64,000 nt of DNA from Romanomermis culicivorax. Taxonomy: Eukaryota > Nematoda > Enoplea > Mermithida > Mermithidae. This document shows positions 19,931-30,183 of the stretch, in pieces. The DNA is taken from the NCBI GenBank assembly GCA_963922205.1, contig CAWUHX010000028.1, positions 1 to 64,000 on the forward strand, written 5' to 3'. The notes under the pieces were generated by a model, which had not been told where the DNA came from, made no database searches, and was given only the letters and a program-made list of their open reading frames with translations. Every line of letters begins with the position of its first letter. The first letter of the stretch is position 1. Both the position numbers and the translations under genes were made by a program.

Positions 19931-21379
19931 GTTTGAATTTATTGATTTTTCAAGACAATGATAACAATAAAATGTGAAATTACAAACCATATTACAAAAC
20001 ATTGCTTGCTGAATCGTTCAATTCAATTTGCCTTTATATGCATTCCAGTCGATTAGAAAAATTTCTTGACAACCTTAAATAATAAGAAAAAGATTTAAGG
20101 TGTTGAAATCACAATTATAAGTCAGAAAAAAATAGGATATTCTTCACTTAACCCTGTTCTGAAAATAAATGGGATGTATAATCATGATGAGCAACTTTTG
20201 ATACAGCTTCTCTGGATATTTCAGTCAAACTTAAATGACTTCAGAAAATAAACAGTAACACTTACAACTGAGGCTTTGACATGAAGTACAAATGTTTTTC
20301 GTTTCAGTTGCTGTCAGTTAAAGGATCAACAATATGACGTAATGCAAATATTTTGTGCATCAACGATTCAATTTAACACACGTGAGCTGACCTGAATCAA
20401 AGCAAAATTAAATTCTCTCTCACAATGAGGATAAGTTGGTTGCTTACTTTCTCTGTACACTTTTCGCTGATAAAGCTCCTGTTATTCTTCGATTTCACTG
20501 GGTGAATACTCTGGTCGAAAGTGAATTTCACATTTCTTCCCTTTAATTATGCCATTACTGACTGAACGGGAATCTGGATTCCAATGACTCTCTTTACTAT
20601 TATTAGGCTAAAAATGAGATAATGATCTAATTAAAAACTAGGCACACAAAAATTATTCAAAAGCTTTGATAGCAGAAAAAATTAATGTAATCGGATAAGA
20701 AATTGAAACATTTTTGAAAAAGTTTCAAAATTAAAAAAAAAATTTGATGAGCCTTTTGAATGTTGACCAATTAAGACTTTGAAACTTTCGTTTGATTTCT
20801 AGAAAATTTAGTATACTCTAAAAAGTCTCAAAACTTATAAAATCAGAGTTGCACAGATTCAAAAACGAGGAAAAATGTCAAAGTTCAAGGAAATTTAAAA
20901 TTTAAAACTACAATAAATTTTCAAAGAAATTCAAACATTTAATACACATTTCTAAAACCTCAGGATACAAAATATTTGAGCAACTCTAGATATTTGAAAA
21001 TTGACAACATTTAAAAAATTTAAATTTCCAGAAAAATTTCGAAAATTTGAGGGACTTAAAATTATTTAGAAACTAACTATCTTCAACAATGTAAAAGACA
21101 TAGCTTTGAGAACTATATGAAAAAGCGTAAAGCTGATTCCCACTGCTGAGCAAACTTGGAGTTCATAGTGTGACTGTCTGTATGATTACAGGGTTCAAAA
21201 TTTTAGAACTAAGCGATTAACAAGCAAACATTAGATTACAACATATTGTTGGCCTTCACGGAATATTAGATTAAAAAATTGATCAGAACTGATATTTTTG
21301 GTTGCTCACTCCAACATCAATAAATTGACTTAATTTTATCGGAAAAAACATCAAAAACTAGGTTTCAATCGATTAGTGT
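19931..21379. other. AT-rich stretch, no gene seen
   Basis: No ORF of 60 codons on either strand and no convincing exon. I see no structured RNA. Confidence 0.5.
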
Positions 21380-21860
21380 CAGTTTAGGGCTTTCAAAACC
21401 CAATTTTCTGAGTTTTGGAGAGAACATGAAAAGGTTGGTGTGAGTAACTTGTTCAGCACATTGCGACAAAAGTTTTTCTGGGATTTTGATATTCTAGAAC
21501 ACGGGAAAATGAATCTTTTCAACGTTTATTTCTTAGACAGAAGGTATAATTTTTCAGTGAAATGAATTTTCAGTCGGGCAGACTACAATTCAAAAACTAG
21601 GAAATCAACCAAGAATTTAAATTTTTCAGCCAGTAAGAATTTCTACCTCGACTCAAAATAATTCAATCAAACAAAAATCAAACTTTTTTAAATCGCCAAA
21701 TGATTTTGGGAAAATAACTGAGAAACATCTTCCCTTTTGTTAAATTCGTCAAAAAGCAACACAGGATCAATTATTTATCTATAATATGTTGATAATTAAA
21801 AGCTATAAGCATTAGCTAGAATACCATTTTCTAATTGTGCGTTGGAATAATATAGACAAT
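21380..21860 (+). repeat. Dispersed repeat family R2, copy 2
   Basis: Diverged counterpart of 650-1460, same orientation, with the shared blocks listed there. It ends near GATAATTAAAAGCTATAAGC. Confidence 0.6.
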
Positions 21861-22009
21861 TATAAATCAGTGTTTTTTTGGTACATAGACACATACCTGT
21901 ACCACTAACAGGTATTTCTACAACAACTAAAGATACTTTCACCGCACTAATTCGCGTAAAAATCGTACCTACCTTATTCTATCTAACCAACCACGTCATA
22001 TACCTGTAA

Positions 22010-22150
22010 TTGGGCGGAGGGGTTGGCGGGACCTCTCCCCTAACTTGACCAACCTTATACCCTACCCCCCAAACTTGGGAAAATTGGGAAAAAGCGCCTT
22101 TTTTGGGGAAATTTTCGACTTTTTTCGACCCCCCAAGCCCAACTCATTGG
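22010..22150. repeat. C-tract repeat related to the G-tract block at 25975-26200
   Basis: Contains CCCTACCCCCCAAACTTGGG, then TTGGGAAAAAGCGCC and TTCGACCCCCCAAGCCC. Read on the other strand it resembles the long G-tract block at 25975-26200 in the order of its GGGGG, AAATTT and TTTTTTCCCAA parts. Two short overlapping ORFs here are repeat by-products. Confidence 0.45.
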
Positions 22151-22932
22151 ACCTCTTACAGATACGCCACGTCAGTGAGATAAGGAAAACTGATCGAGAA
22201 AACATTTTATATGATTTGGAAAAAAATCGGAAGCCGGGAGAATTCAATATTTTTTTTAATTTGTCAGGAAGTTTATATGTTTCTTCAATTTTCGGCTATG
22301 AATTTCTTCTAAACAACGATGTAAAGATTAAATTAAGGAATTAATGTAAAGTGGGGTAACTTTGGTCAAAATCGAGTCAATTCGACTTCTCCAACATATA
22401 ACTTGTTATACATGGGGAATTCATAAAAATGTTTCGTGGAACTCAAAAGTCAAAAATGTCAGACAAATCGATTAAATACATCATCTCATAAGTAGCACGC
22501 AGATTTAACCTACCATTAATCGTTGAAAAGAGCTCACTTTTTGGCCAATGTTATCCACCATGATGGTCAACTTTGGTCGCCATTATAATTTCTGTTCAAG
22601 TTACTTTTTTCATAAGTAAAATCGTTATATTTCACCACAGATAGAACGTAACAAAATAAATTTTCGAAAAAAGGTAATGTAACTATCGGCCTTTATTGTC
22701 ACAAAATTTCAGCTGAAAATGATGAATATCATCAACAGCAAAAAAGTTTTCGTAAATCTACTCCCAGCTGTCCCTATGGTGGGTAACTTTGGTCCATTGA
22801 CCTAAAAAAGTGCCTGATGTGAAAAATATTGTGCTATTCAGATACAGCAAGTTAAGAGGTACATGAAAATATCAATATGAATGAAAATAAAAATATCAAT
22901 TGGTCAAAATTTATTAACGAAAAAAAATTTAA

Positions 22933-22978
22933 GTGTCGACCAATGTTACCCACCCAGGTGGGTAACATTGGTCGACAC
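22933..22978. repeat. Perfect 22-bp-arm palindrome inside the transposon
   Basis: Arms 22933-22954 and 22957-22978 are exact reverse complements separated by two bases (CA). Each arm holds the element's subterminal motif, here GGTGGGTAACATTGGTCGAC. Such a structure would extrude or bind a dimeric protein; it may be a nested end-to-end arrangement of two subterminal repeats. Confidence 0.8.
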
Positions 22979-23063
22979 ACAAAAACATGAGGTACACTAA
23001 AACAATGATAAATGCGCGTTTTTAAGATCAAAATACATGAGATTAACCAAATTTAAAGGAAGA

Positions 23064-23306
23064 TTAATTGTTATGAGTAACACAAACTTGACAAACAAAA
23101 TCACCAGTGGGATCAAAATCATCCACCAAACAGTTACCACCCATCACATATATCACAGCATGCCCAGTCTTTTTTTTACTTTTTCTTGTAAATTCTCCAT
23201 TGAATATGGCAAATGCGACACTCATTAGTGCTTCTAGCTTTTTTGCTTCTTTCAATTCTTTCAGTCGAGCAAGAGTTGAGCACCTTTGAGAGACCCCTCC
23301 ACGCAA
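23064..23306 (-). pseudogene. Possible C-terminal transposase fragment
   Basis: An 80-codon minus-strand frame ending in a Cys-containing segment (FDPTGDFVCQVCV) after a basic stretch (FTRKSKKKTGHAV). It lies inside the transposon, in the transposase direction, and could be its tail. Its placement is the main support, and no complete domain is visible. Confidence 0.3.
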
Positions 23307-23496
23307 AATTTTGGGAATTAATGACCCCCAGCCCTAAAAAAATTGCCCAACCCTCCACCCCAGACCTCGGGGCTCCCTTACATGTGTAAGGGTTGTCTAT
23401 TTTTGGGTTAAGGGTAAATACAGGTTACTGTAGTTGGACAACCTGCAAATCAGACTGAATGCTCAAAATGTTCTTAAGTTATTCCTCTTTCTTCAG

Positions 23497-23876
23497 AAAC
23501 GCCAATAGGAACGTTAAAGGATTGACGGCGATAGCAACGCTCAGGAAAATGCTAAGGTAATTTAAAAGGAAAAGTTTAGTCTTGTAATGAAAATACGTTT
23601 CTTTCCAGCTCCCAATAGTTCGCAAGTCCAGACGGTGTAGACGACGTTTTACAGGATGACCCTACGACTTTGTCAGAGAGCAGGTAAGCTAAATTTATTG
23701 ATAATAAGGCCAAATAAAATGAAGTGAAGTCATCATATAAAACAGACGTTTATATATAAAAGAAAAGGTATAAAAACTAAGATATTATGTCATAGTATCA
23801 CCTGACTTTAGATTCTAATCTTTGTAGGCGTAGTCGTGATGAAATGAGCGGTGTTAACAGGATGCAGACATTGAAG
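23497..23876 (+). other. Three exon-like segments with good splice sites but no shared ORF
   Basis: Plus-strand segments 23497-23556, 23609-23693 and 23828-23876 are each bordered by a good acceptor (CTTTCTTCAG, TTTCTTTCCAG, ATCTTTGTAG) and a good donor (GTAATT, GTAAGC, GTAAGC). The intervening introns are 52 and 134 nt. No reading frame stays open across all three, so they may be non-coding exons or a decayed gene. Confidence 0.4.
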
Positions 23877-24051
23877 GTAAGCTCCTCCATTGCTTTCTTG
23901 TTACGTGTATAAAATAAAGAAAAAAAGGGCGCTCAGTGACGTAAGGCAAAGGATCTTGTTATAGTGTCTACAGTAGGATTGGATAGCGCAGGTTTGTCTG
24001 GCGTGCGCGTGACTATGAGGGCATCGCTGTTCACTGTAGATTGCTTAATTG

Positions 24052-24354
24052 CTATTGATCAATTTGCAGCGCTCTTACACATGTATGAAAGAGATATAAC
24101 AAAAAAATTAGTAAATTAGTTCCCATCCATCTATTCTCTGTAAAAGCATAGCCAAACGAATCCAATTCACCTAAGCACCAATCCTCGCACAAATTCTTGC
24201 CATCATAGACTACTAGAAGTGGTACACTATCTCCAGCAGCATTACCACAGCCAATGATGGTAAACACTGATTCTCCTTCATCAGGTAGGATTCGATGAGG
24301 GTCTTGCATGCCTTTGGCACACAAAACTTTGCTGCGGCCAACATCTGTGCTCAA
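24052..24354 (-). pseudogene. Transposase core fragment (pogo/Tigger-like DDE)
   Basis: The 100-codon minus-strand frame includes DVGRSKVLCAKGMQDP, then SVFTIIGCGNAAGDSVPLLV and YDGKNL. This is the pattern of the pogo/Tigger/CENP-B-type DDE core after its first Asp. Upstream sequence is interrupted by stops and frame changes, so the gene is dead here. It lies inside the TA-flanked inverted repeats of 22347-25412. Confidence 0.65.
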
Positions 24355-24542
24355 TCGGGTCTCATCAACATTTCATATACATTCGGGTTTCAAATCCAAC
24401 GCCAATTTTTTAGGGTAGATTCAAATAAGTCAAACCATTTACTGGCGACAAATTGTGTCAATGCTTTTGCCCGGACGGCTGGCAAATTTTGTGGAATTCT
24501 TTCAGATAATGCATTTCCATGACATTTCAAGAATGAACGAAA

Positions 24543-24725
24543 CTACTCACGTCCTTCAGTCTTCTTTTCCTTGAACATTTCCGGCTTTTTTTCATGTAGA
24601 TAACTGTCGATTATTGTGATAAGGCAATCTTTTGTGAATGGCGCACCCACAACAGCAACAGATTTGACCAGTTTGATGAGTAGCGATTCTTCAGCTGCTG
24701 TGAGGTACGTTTTACGAACAATCAT
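24543..24725 (-). pseudogene. Transposase N-terminal helix-turn-helix fragment
   Basis: A 60-codon minus-strand frame whose YLTAAEESLLIKLVKSVAVV and PFTKDCLITIIDSYL resemble the CENP-B-type DNA-binding region of pogo/Tc5 transposases. It lies upstream of, and in the same direction as, the core fragment at 24052-24354, with frame breaks between. Confidence 0.55.
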
Positions 24726-25412
24726 TCCCGAATGCCTTGCGTTTACTTTGTTTTGTAATGTTCCATGTGGAATATTGTAAACAGGAGCTGCTGTTCAAAT
24801 TTTTGACTCGTTTTGAACGGCCTCGATGGCCTTTTCGAGATCTTCTGTTGAGTAGTCAGGTATTTGCGCGCATCAGGCTTTCTTTTGTAATGCTTGACCA
24901 TATTGTGACACACATAATCGATGAAAATTATATACAGGATAAAATAATTTGTTTGAAAAAGAAGTAAGATCGAATTATTTATAAGTAGAAAAATGTGTGG
25001 CCCAAAAAATTTTAATTTGACCAAAGTTACCCGCCAAAATATAATGTGACCAAAGTTACCCACCCTGATCAAGGTTTCCTGCTTTTGGACGGATGTTTCT
25101 GCTTGAAAATGGGTAGTTTTTTTTATACAAAACAGAAAAGAGAAACTCTCTAAAGACACTTAATTGTTAGTGAAAGTTTTGAGTGCAGCGGATGAGTGAA
25201 ATCCAAATTCTTTTCAATTTGAAAATTTTCATTAAAAAAATGGCAACTTTGTCGACCCACAAATTTCTCAATTTTATTTGGATTTCAATTTCCTCTCACA
25301 GTAACATGCACTGATCTCCTAGACATTAGTGTGCCAAGTTGTATCTGCATATCTTACAGAGAAAAAATGCGGCGATGTTTCAAGTGAAATTGACCAGAGT
25401 TACTCCACTTTA

Positions 25413-25974
25413 CCTTACCACAAAGACCGTGTAAATTTTTGGTTGAAAAATTGTGGCAAAAATGTCAATTTTTCTGTTTGAATCGAACACCGAAAATAAA
25501 AATTCAGTTCCCAATAACACTAAATGAACATAGGAAGTTAAGAATTTCTATTCATTCATCAGTCATTGATAAGATCTCAAAGTCTGTTGCGATAACACAA
25601 ACATATTATTCCAATGGAATTCGCTCGCATTCGAGACAAATAAAATTAGTCAGTATCATACTTATTGACTCGACCTGAAGCGCCAAGAAAATTAGTGCGT
25701 TTTCAACCCCTGAAATGACTAAAAATCCCGAAAATTTAGCCCTGGACCAATCAAAAAATTTGTGCCAATTAGCATGAAAGCTCAAAAATTTTTGTGCCAT
25801 CCCAAATTTTTTTGCCAAGAACTGTTTTGGCACAAAAAAACACTGGGTATTAGTGGAGCTGATACTAATACCAAACACTGTTTGTTATAAAATAGTTAAA
25901 ATCGGGCGCTTCGCGCGCGCCAGAAAGTTTTCACTATTTTCCATTTCATAACGCATAAATGCATCTCCCATACC
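25413..25974. other. Non-coding stretch
   Basis: Only short open frames. A GTGCCA/TGGCAC-type low-complexity block at about 25740-25850 echoes the one at 1560-1830. Confidence 0.4.
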
Positions 25975-26200
25975 TGTAAGACCTCCGACCAGTTGGGGGG
26001 GGGGTAAATCCGAAATTTTGGGGGGGGGTAGGGAAATTTTTCCCAAAAAAGGCCAAAAACATACACTTTTTGGCAAATTTTTTCAATTTTTTCCCAACTG
26101 GGGGGGGGGGGGGGTTGGGGGGAATGATTTTGGGTACTGGGTTGGCCAAGTTGGGGGGGTCCCCCCCCCAACCCCCCCCCCCAAGTACAGGCATGGCATC
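25975..26200 (+). repeat. Long G-tracts followed by C-tracts
   Basis: Contains G runs of about 10 near 25996-26032, about 15 near 26101-26115, then GTTGGGGGGG followed at once by CCCCCCCC and a further C run. The plus strand could form G-quadruplexes, and the G and C runs could also pair as a hairpin. The overlapping ORFs here (Pro/Gly runs) are artefacts. Confidence 0.75.
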
Positions 26201-27757
26201 TATGAACACGAAACCCTGTAATCTAATAGAAGGGCAGTCAGACTTCAACTTGCACTGTGCAACTTGGCCGAAAAAATTTGGTTGCTGTGTGCAAAACTGC
26301 CTGCTCGCCAATCGCCACAGGCCACCTACGCTCAAGACCCGTAACTAAATGAAATACTTTCAGCACAGGGAATAACTTCCCTAATGTAAAACATATAAAA
26401 GAGGAATAGTCGTACATTTTTTGAAACTTTAAATCGATGTTTCATGTTTTCCATAAATTAACCGCATACATACGGAACTTTCAAATTAGTGTGTCGTCAA
26501 ATCATAGCATAATCGATCACGCTGAACCGGAAATTCTTGGTTTTAGCATTCTTGGATCAATATTAAGGAAGATATGATGCATGCTGATGAGCAGTCAGGA
26601 CATGAAAAAAGGCCAAGGCCAGTGAAGATGAACATGAATCATGGTACATTCTCTGTACTTTCAGTACAACTGTCCACATGAATTTCACATCTCGCGATGC
26701 TTTTTTTGCAATTCATACACGTCAGTCCCATACAACTATACAGTACCCAAAAAGTCTTGGTGCTTTAATGATCTTCCACAGTAAATGTTAGCCTACCCAT
26801 GTCCATAAGATAACCAGGATCACCTGAATAAGAAAACAGATACAAACAATAAATTTATCATAATCTTATTTATGTTTCAAATTAAATTGTTCTGGAGATT
26901 GTGAAATCCGTGGTCCACCCTATTGATAACATTTTATACAGGAGAGTAAAATATTCAGTAGAGGATATTCACAAGATGTATGTTTTAATTTTGTGTGTGC
27001 TTCTCTAGTGAAATATGAAAAATAACCATAAACGTGCTTGAGAGATTTATAGTTCATCAGTAGACAAAGGTAGATGGACTGACCATTCCTGAAAATGAAA
27101 AGAAGAAAAAAGAGTCTGGATAGCATGGGAAGAAAATTTCAAACAGTTAGAGTAGATCAACTTTTCTGTGTTCTCCAATGTTTGCTCGGAAAGTGGATCA
27201 TCTGAATCTGAAATTTATTAGATCATATATGTTTTTATAGGATCATGCACGATAATCATTTCTCCATCGCCATTTTCCACAATACTGTTGCTCCTAAACC
27301 AGACTACAGTACAATGCAGTATAAAAAGCATGTTTTTCTTGGAATAACTATGGTGTTGGGCAGCATTATCATCTGTTGAGGACGAAAGTCAATGAGTTTA
27401 CTTTTGATTTTTCAAAAAGATATAACTCAGATGACTTGTCATGACGGAACTGATTGCCGGCATGGCTCGTAAATGGTTTTGAAATACCTGTAAGCAACTC
27501 CCGATAATCAAAAATGCTTGCCTAACTTTTGCACAGCAGCATATCGCTGACATGGTTTCCCGAATATTAGATACAAAGTACATTTTTATGCGATCTGCTT
27601 GGCAGTTTTCGGGAAGCCATGGTCAAGAAAAAACAAAAGAAAATTATATGAACAATAGTAACTTCCTTAGAAATATTTTAAAGTATCGTGAAGTGTTCAA
27701 ATTAACCAGAAATATGTATTAATTCTAGTAAACAAAACATGGTTTGGTAAGTTAGGT
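26201..27757. other. AT-rich stretch, no gene seen
   Basis: Short ORFs only, with no splice-bounded exon that I can support. Confidence 0.4.
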
Positions 27758-28056
27758 GTTCAAAAACCTCGATAACTTTTCGACCAAAATGCTCTGTGTT
27801 GCATATTTAGTTCAGAAATGTGTCTTTTTGATTGTCCTACAACGCTATAGAAGCCTTTTTTTCAATTCGAACGTTTCGTATTCGGTAAGCATAGAAAAAC
27901 GGTCAAAATTTATCATTTTTTTGCTATCATTGAGAATTTCTCAGTATGTATGTCCGAAACACAAAAAAACTCTCTATTTAATAAATTTTCTTGCCTTCCA
28001 TTTAGTACTTTCTGTGACTCGTAATATTCGTTTTTGACGAAGTTATCGAGGTTTGA
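27758..28056. mobile_element. Small inverted-repeat element (MITE-like), about 300 bp
   Basis: The left end carries ACCTCGATAACTTTTCGACC and the right end the complement, GACGAAGTTATCGAGGT. The inner sequence has no coding potential beyond short frames. Target duplication is not clear. Confidence 0.5.
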
Positions 28057-28431
28057 AAGTATCCTACTTTATTGACATGCAAAACATAGCTCTTTTGATC
28101 GACTGACGTCTGAAATTGGTTTACTGTACTCCATAATTTCCTTCCATAAAGTTGCTTTTGAAAAAACGCGGAATTTTCACTTGTCTTCACTTGCTGCGTC
28201 GCGGAATTCCCCTAAATCAGTAAATATTTGATACTGTTTCGCTCGTCATTCTCTGCTGTGTCTAATTCTGTATGTTTCATTTTATGAGCTTTCATAGTCG
28301 CTGAGAAATTGAGGTTATAATCGGCACGCTGCCTTTATCCGCTAAACGCACGTGGCGCCGGAATTGTGCTTACAGTAAATATAGCATTCATTTATCTCCA
28401 TAGAATTGTTCTGTGTCTATCCACCTGCTAA

Positions 28432-28585
28432 TAATCCATGTTGGAACAACATGAATTTTTCATGTTGATTCAACATGAAATAAAGCTACTGGTTTCTACG
28501 GGTAAAAAAATAAAAAAGTCTAACTAACATGAAAACTAAAACCTTTGACATTAACATGAAAATGTCATGTATGTTCCACAACTTG
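28432..28585. repeat. Palindromic CATGTT/AACATG repeat, separate copy
   Basis: Contains TTTTTCATGTTGATTCAACA, identical to part of 19755-19930, and paired ACATGAAAA and TTTTCATGT blocks. It shows the family exists independently of the retrotransposon. Confidence 0.6.
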
Positions 28586-28756
28586 TAATATAGGTGCTAA
28601 TGCATCGGTGTAAATTCACAATGTACAATATGCATATCCGATTACTGTATATAAATTCATTTCGTGATTTATTGTCTCAAGGATGGCTGACATTCCTGTA
28701 AATTCCCTTGAAGTGTTCTGTTTTGAAACCGTTATTGACCCAATTAAAGATCTTAC

Positions 28757-28812
28757 ATAATTAGTTTGCACATCGGCACCTGGCCATAATTAGTTTGCAC
28801 ATCGGCAGCTTC
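28757..28812 (+). repeat. Two-copy direct repeat
   Basis: ATAATTAGTTTGCACATCGG occurs twice within about 30 bp, in tandem (near 28758 and 28786). Confidence 0.7.
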
Positions 28813-29048
28813 GAAATACACCTTCCCATAGGTACAGTACTCCCCCCAAAATCGTAAAGACGCCTGTCCCGTAATAAAATGTAGAAACCCCAACTCAGAC
28901 ACCAATCTCAAGTGGAACAGTAGCCGTGTTACATTAGGGAAGCACCTACACATGTAATTATTGAGCACGTAGGCGTGGCTAAGCCTACAATAAGTTCGAA
29001 GCACATAGACAGAGAAGCTAAGCATAACACAAAAGGCGTGGTAAAGCA

Positions 29049-29282
29049 TACTATAGTCTGTTTTTCTTGAAATGCTTCTAAATAATGAAAGCGAAAAGCA
29101 AGTAGTATTTCAGATTTTCATGATTTGCTGATGAACAATATATCGTTTAGGACCGGAAACTTGTGAGCACACTGAACTACCCTGTAACAATTTTTAGAGT
29201 AAAAAATTTTATAGAAAGAGCTCTATGTAAACGATTTTGACGACAGTACTGATTTGGGTCACTTTTCTATTTGGAAGCATTT
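29049..29282 (+). repeat. MITE-like repeat family R1, copy b
   Basis: The best-preserved copy: starts CTATAGTCTGTTTTTCTTGA and ends after GACGACAGTACTGA and TTCTATTTGGAAGCA. It is flanked on both sides by AAGGCGTGG-containing sequence (29031 and 29319), perhaps an older element into which it inserted. Confidence 0.65.
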
Positions 29283-29350
29283 TATAAAAAACAGAATATA
29301 TAGTTGGGAAGCATAAAGGCGTGGTTAGACAAGCATACAGTACACGGAAG

Positions 29351-29760
29351 TGTGTGAAGCCAGAAGCGACGATTGGTTGGAAGAAGATTTTCGAAAAGCA
29401 GACCCCCCACGGATCAAGGGTGTGGTCAACAGGAAGCAGTATAAAAGACGAAGGAAGCGTGAAATAGTTTAGTTGTTTTGGTATTTGTTTTAAAATCCGC
29501 GTGTGAAAGCCTAGTTAAGAGTATTCGTCTCTAAAATCGGATATGTTACCATCGACGCCTATTGTAAGCAGTCGGCAACATTGTGTTTTCGTTCAGTTAT
29601 CATTATTATCGTATCAAATTCCATATCCTTTTATCGCGTGTCACCTCGAGAACCTTGGGAATCAAGTGAATTGAAGCAAGTAAAATTATAGTGAAATTCG
29701 GGCGTTACAAACTTACATAAATTTTTCCTGTGGTTCCAACCGTTCGTTTTTACAGTGAAC
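29351..29760 (+). promoter_or_regulatory. TATA-containing promoter-like block (possible solo LTR)
   Basis: A canonical TATAAAAG stands at 29440-29447 in a GC-balanced island within AT-rich DNA. A TG...CA span of about 359 bp (29351-29709) could be a degraded solo LTR, but no target duplication is visible. Downstream, TTTTTACAG at 29754 looks like a 3' splice site. No ORF is attached. Confidence 0.35.
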
Positions 29761-29919
29761 CATTGCCGTTAAGGTGCAGCTAAGGTGTGGAAAATCAAGA
29801 GAAGGTTAAGCTGCAGATGAGCTCTCTTTTTCCCAGAATTAACGTGCAGTGCAGCTGGAGCATAGGTCTATTTGATGGAACCAGTCCCTGTTTTCTTATC
29901 ATTTTTTCGACATTTAGGC

Positions 29920-30100
29920 TCTATTCAGAAGTGAAAAAGCCTAGGATTTTTGTCGCTGACAATCGGCGACAGTCGGCAACAGTCGGTGATTCTAAGGAAT
30001 TGGCAATTTGCAGAAAGCTTAATTCAGAAGTGAAAAATCCTGGGATTTTTGTCGCCGATTCCTTGGATTCAATCGGCGACACTTCAGAATTGGGCCTTAG
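29920..30100 (+). repeat. Inverted repeat, left arm (flanking a coding exon)
   Basis: About 150-180 bp that is the reverse complement of 30597-30747. Shared blocks are TTCAGAAGTGAAAAA, CCTAGGATTTTT, TCGGCGACAGTCGG and GCAATTTGCAGAA. Short tandem TCGGCGACAGTCGG motifs lie inside. The exon 30184-30457 sits between the arms. Confidence 0.7.
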
Positions 30101-30183
30101 AAATAAAAATCGAGTTTTAAAAAGCATGTGAAACGGAGCAAATTTAAAAGAAAATTTAGATAATGAATCGTAGGATTTTACAC

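Larger units (their letters stand above)
22347..25412 (-). mobile_element. pogo/Tc5-like DNA transposon with broken transposase
   Basis: The ends are inverted repeats, AAGTGGGGTAACTTTGGTCA from 22349 and its imperfect complement ending at 25410, each bordered by TA (22347-22348 and 25411-25412). This is the expected TA target duplication of the Tc1/mariner-pogo superfamily. Degenerate copies of GTGGGTAACTTTGGTC recur inside both ends (near 22541-22575, 22778-22795, 22939-22975, 25016-25032, 25048-25066) and may be transposase sites. The transposase lies on the minus strand in fragments. Confidence 0.7.

Noticed and set aside
22045..22344. 99-codon plus-strand ORF
   Set aside because: Starts within a C-tract repeat and has no recognisable content; ends at the boundary of the transposon.
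24361..24400. Possible tRNA T-loop (GGGTTTCAAATCC)
   Set aside because: No acceptor stem or anticodon arm can be formed around it, and it lies in the transposase remnant.
25885..26348. Overlapping ORFs of 67-129 codons on both strands
   Set aside because: They are Gly/Pro strings produced by the G and C tracts.
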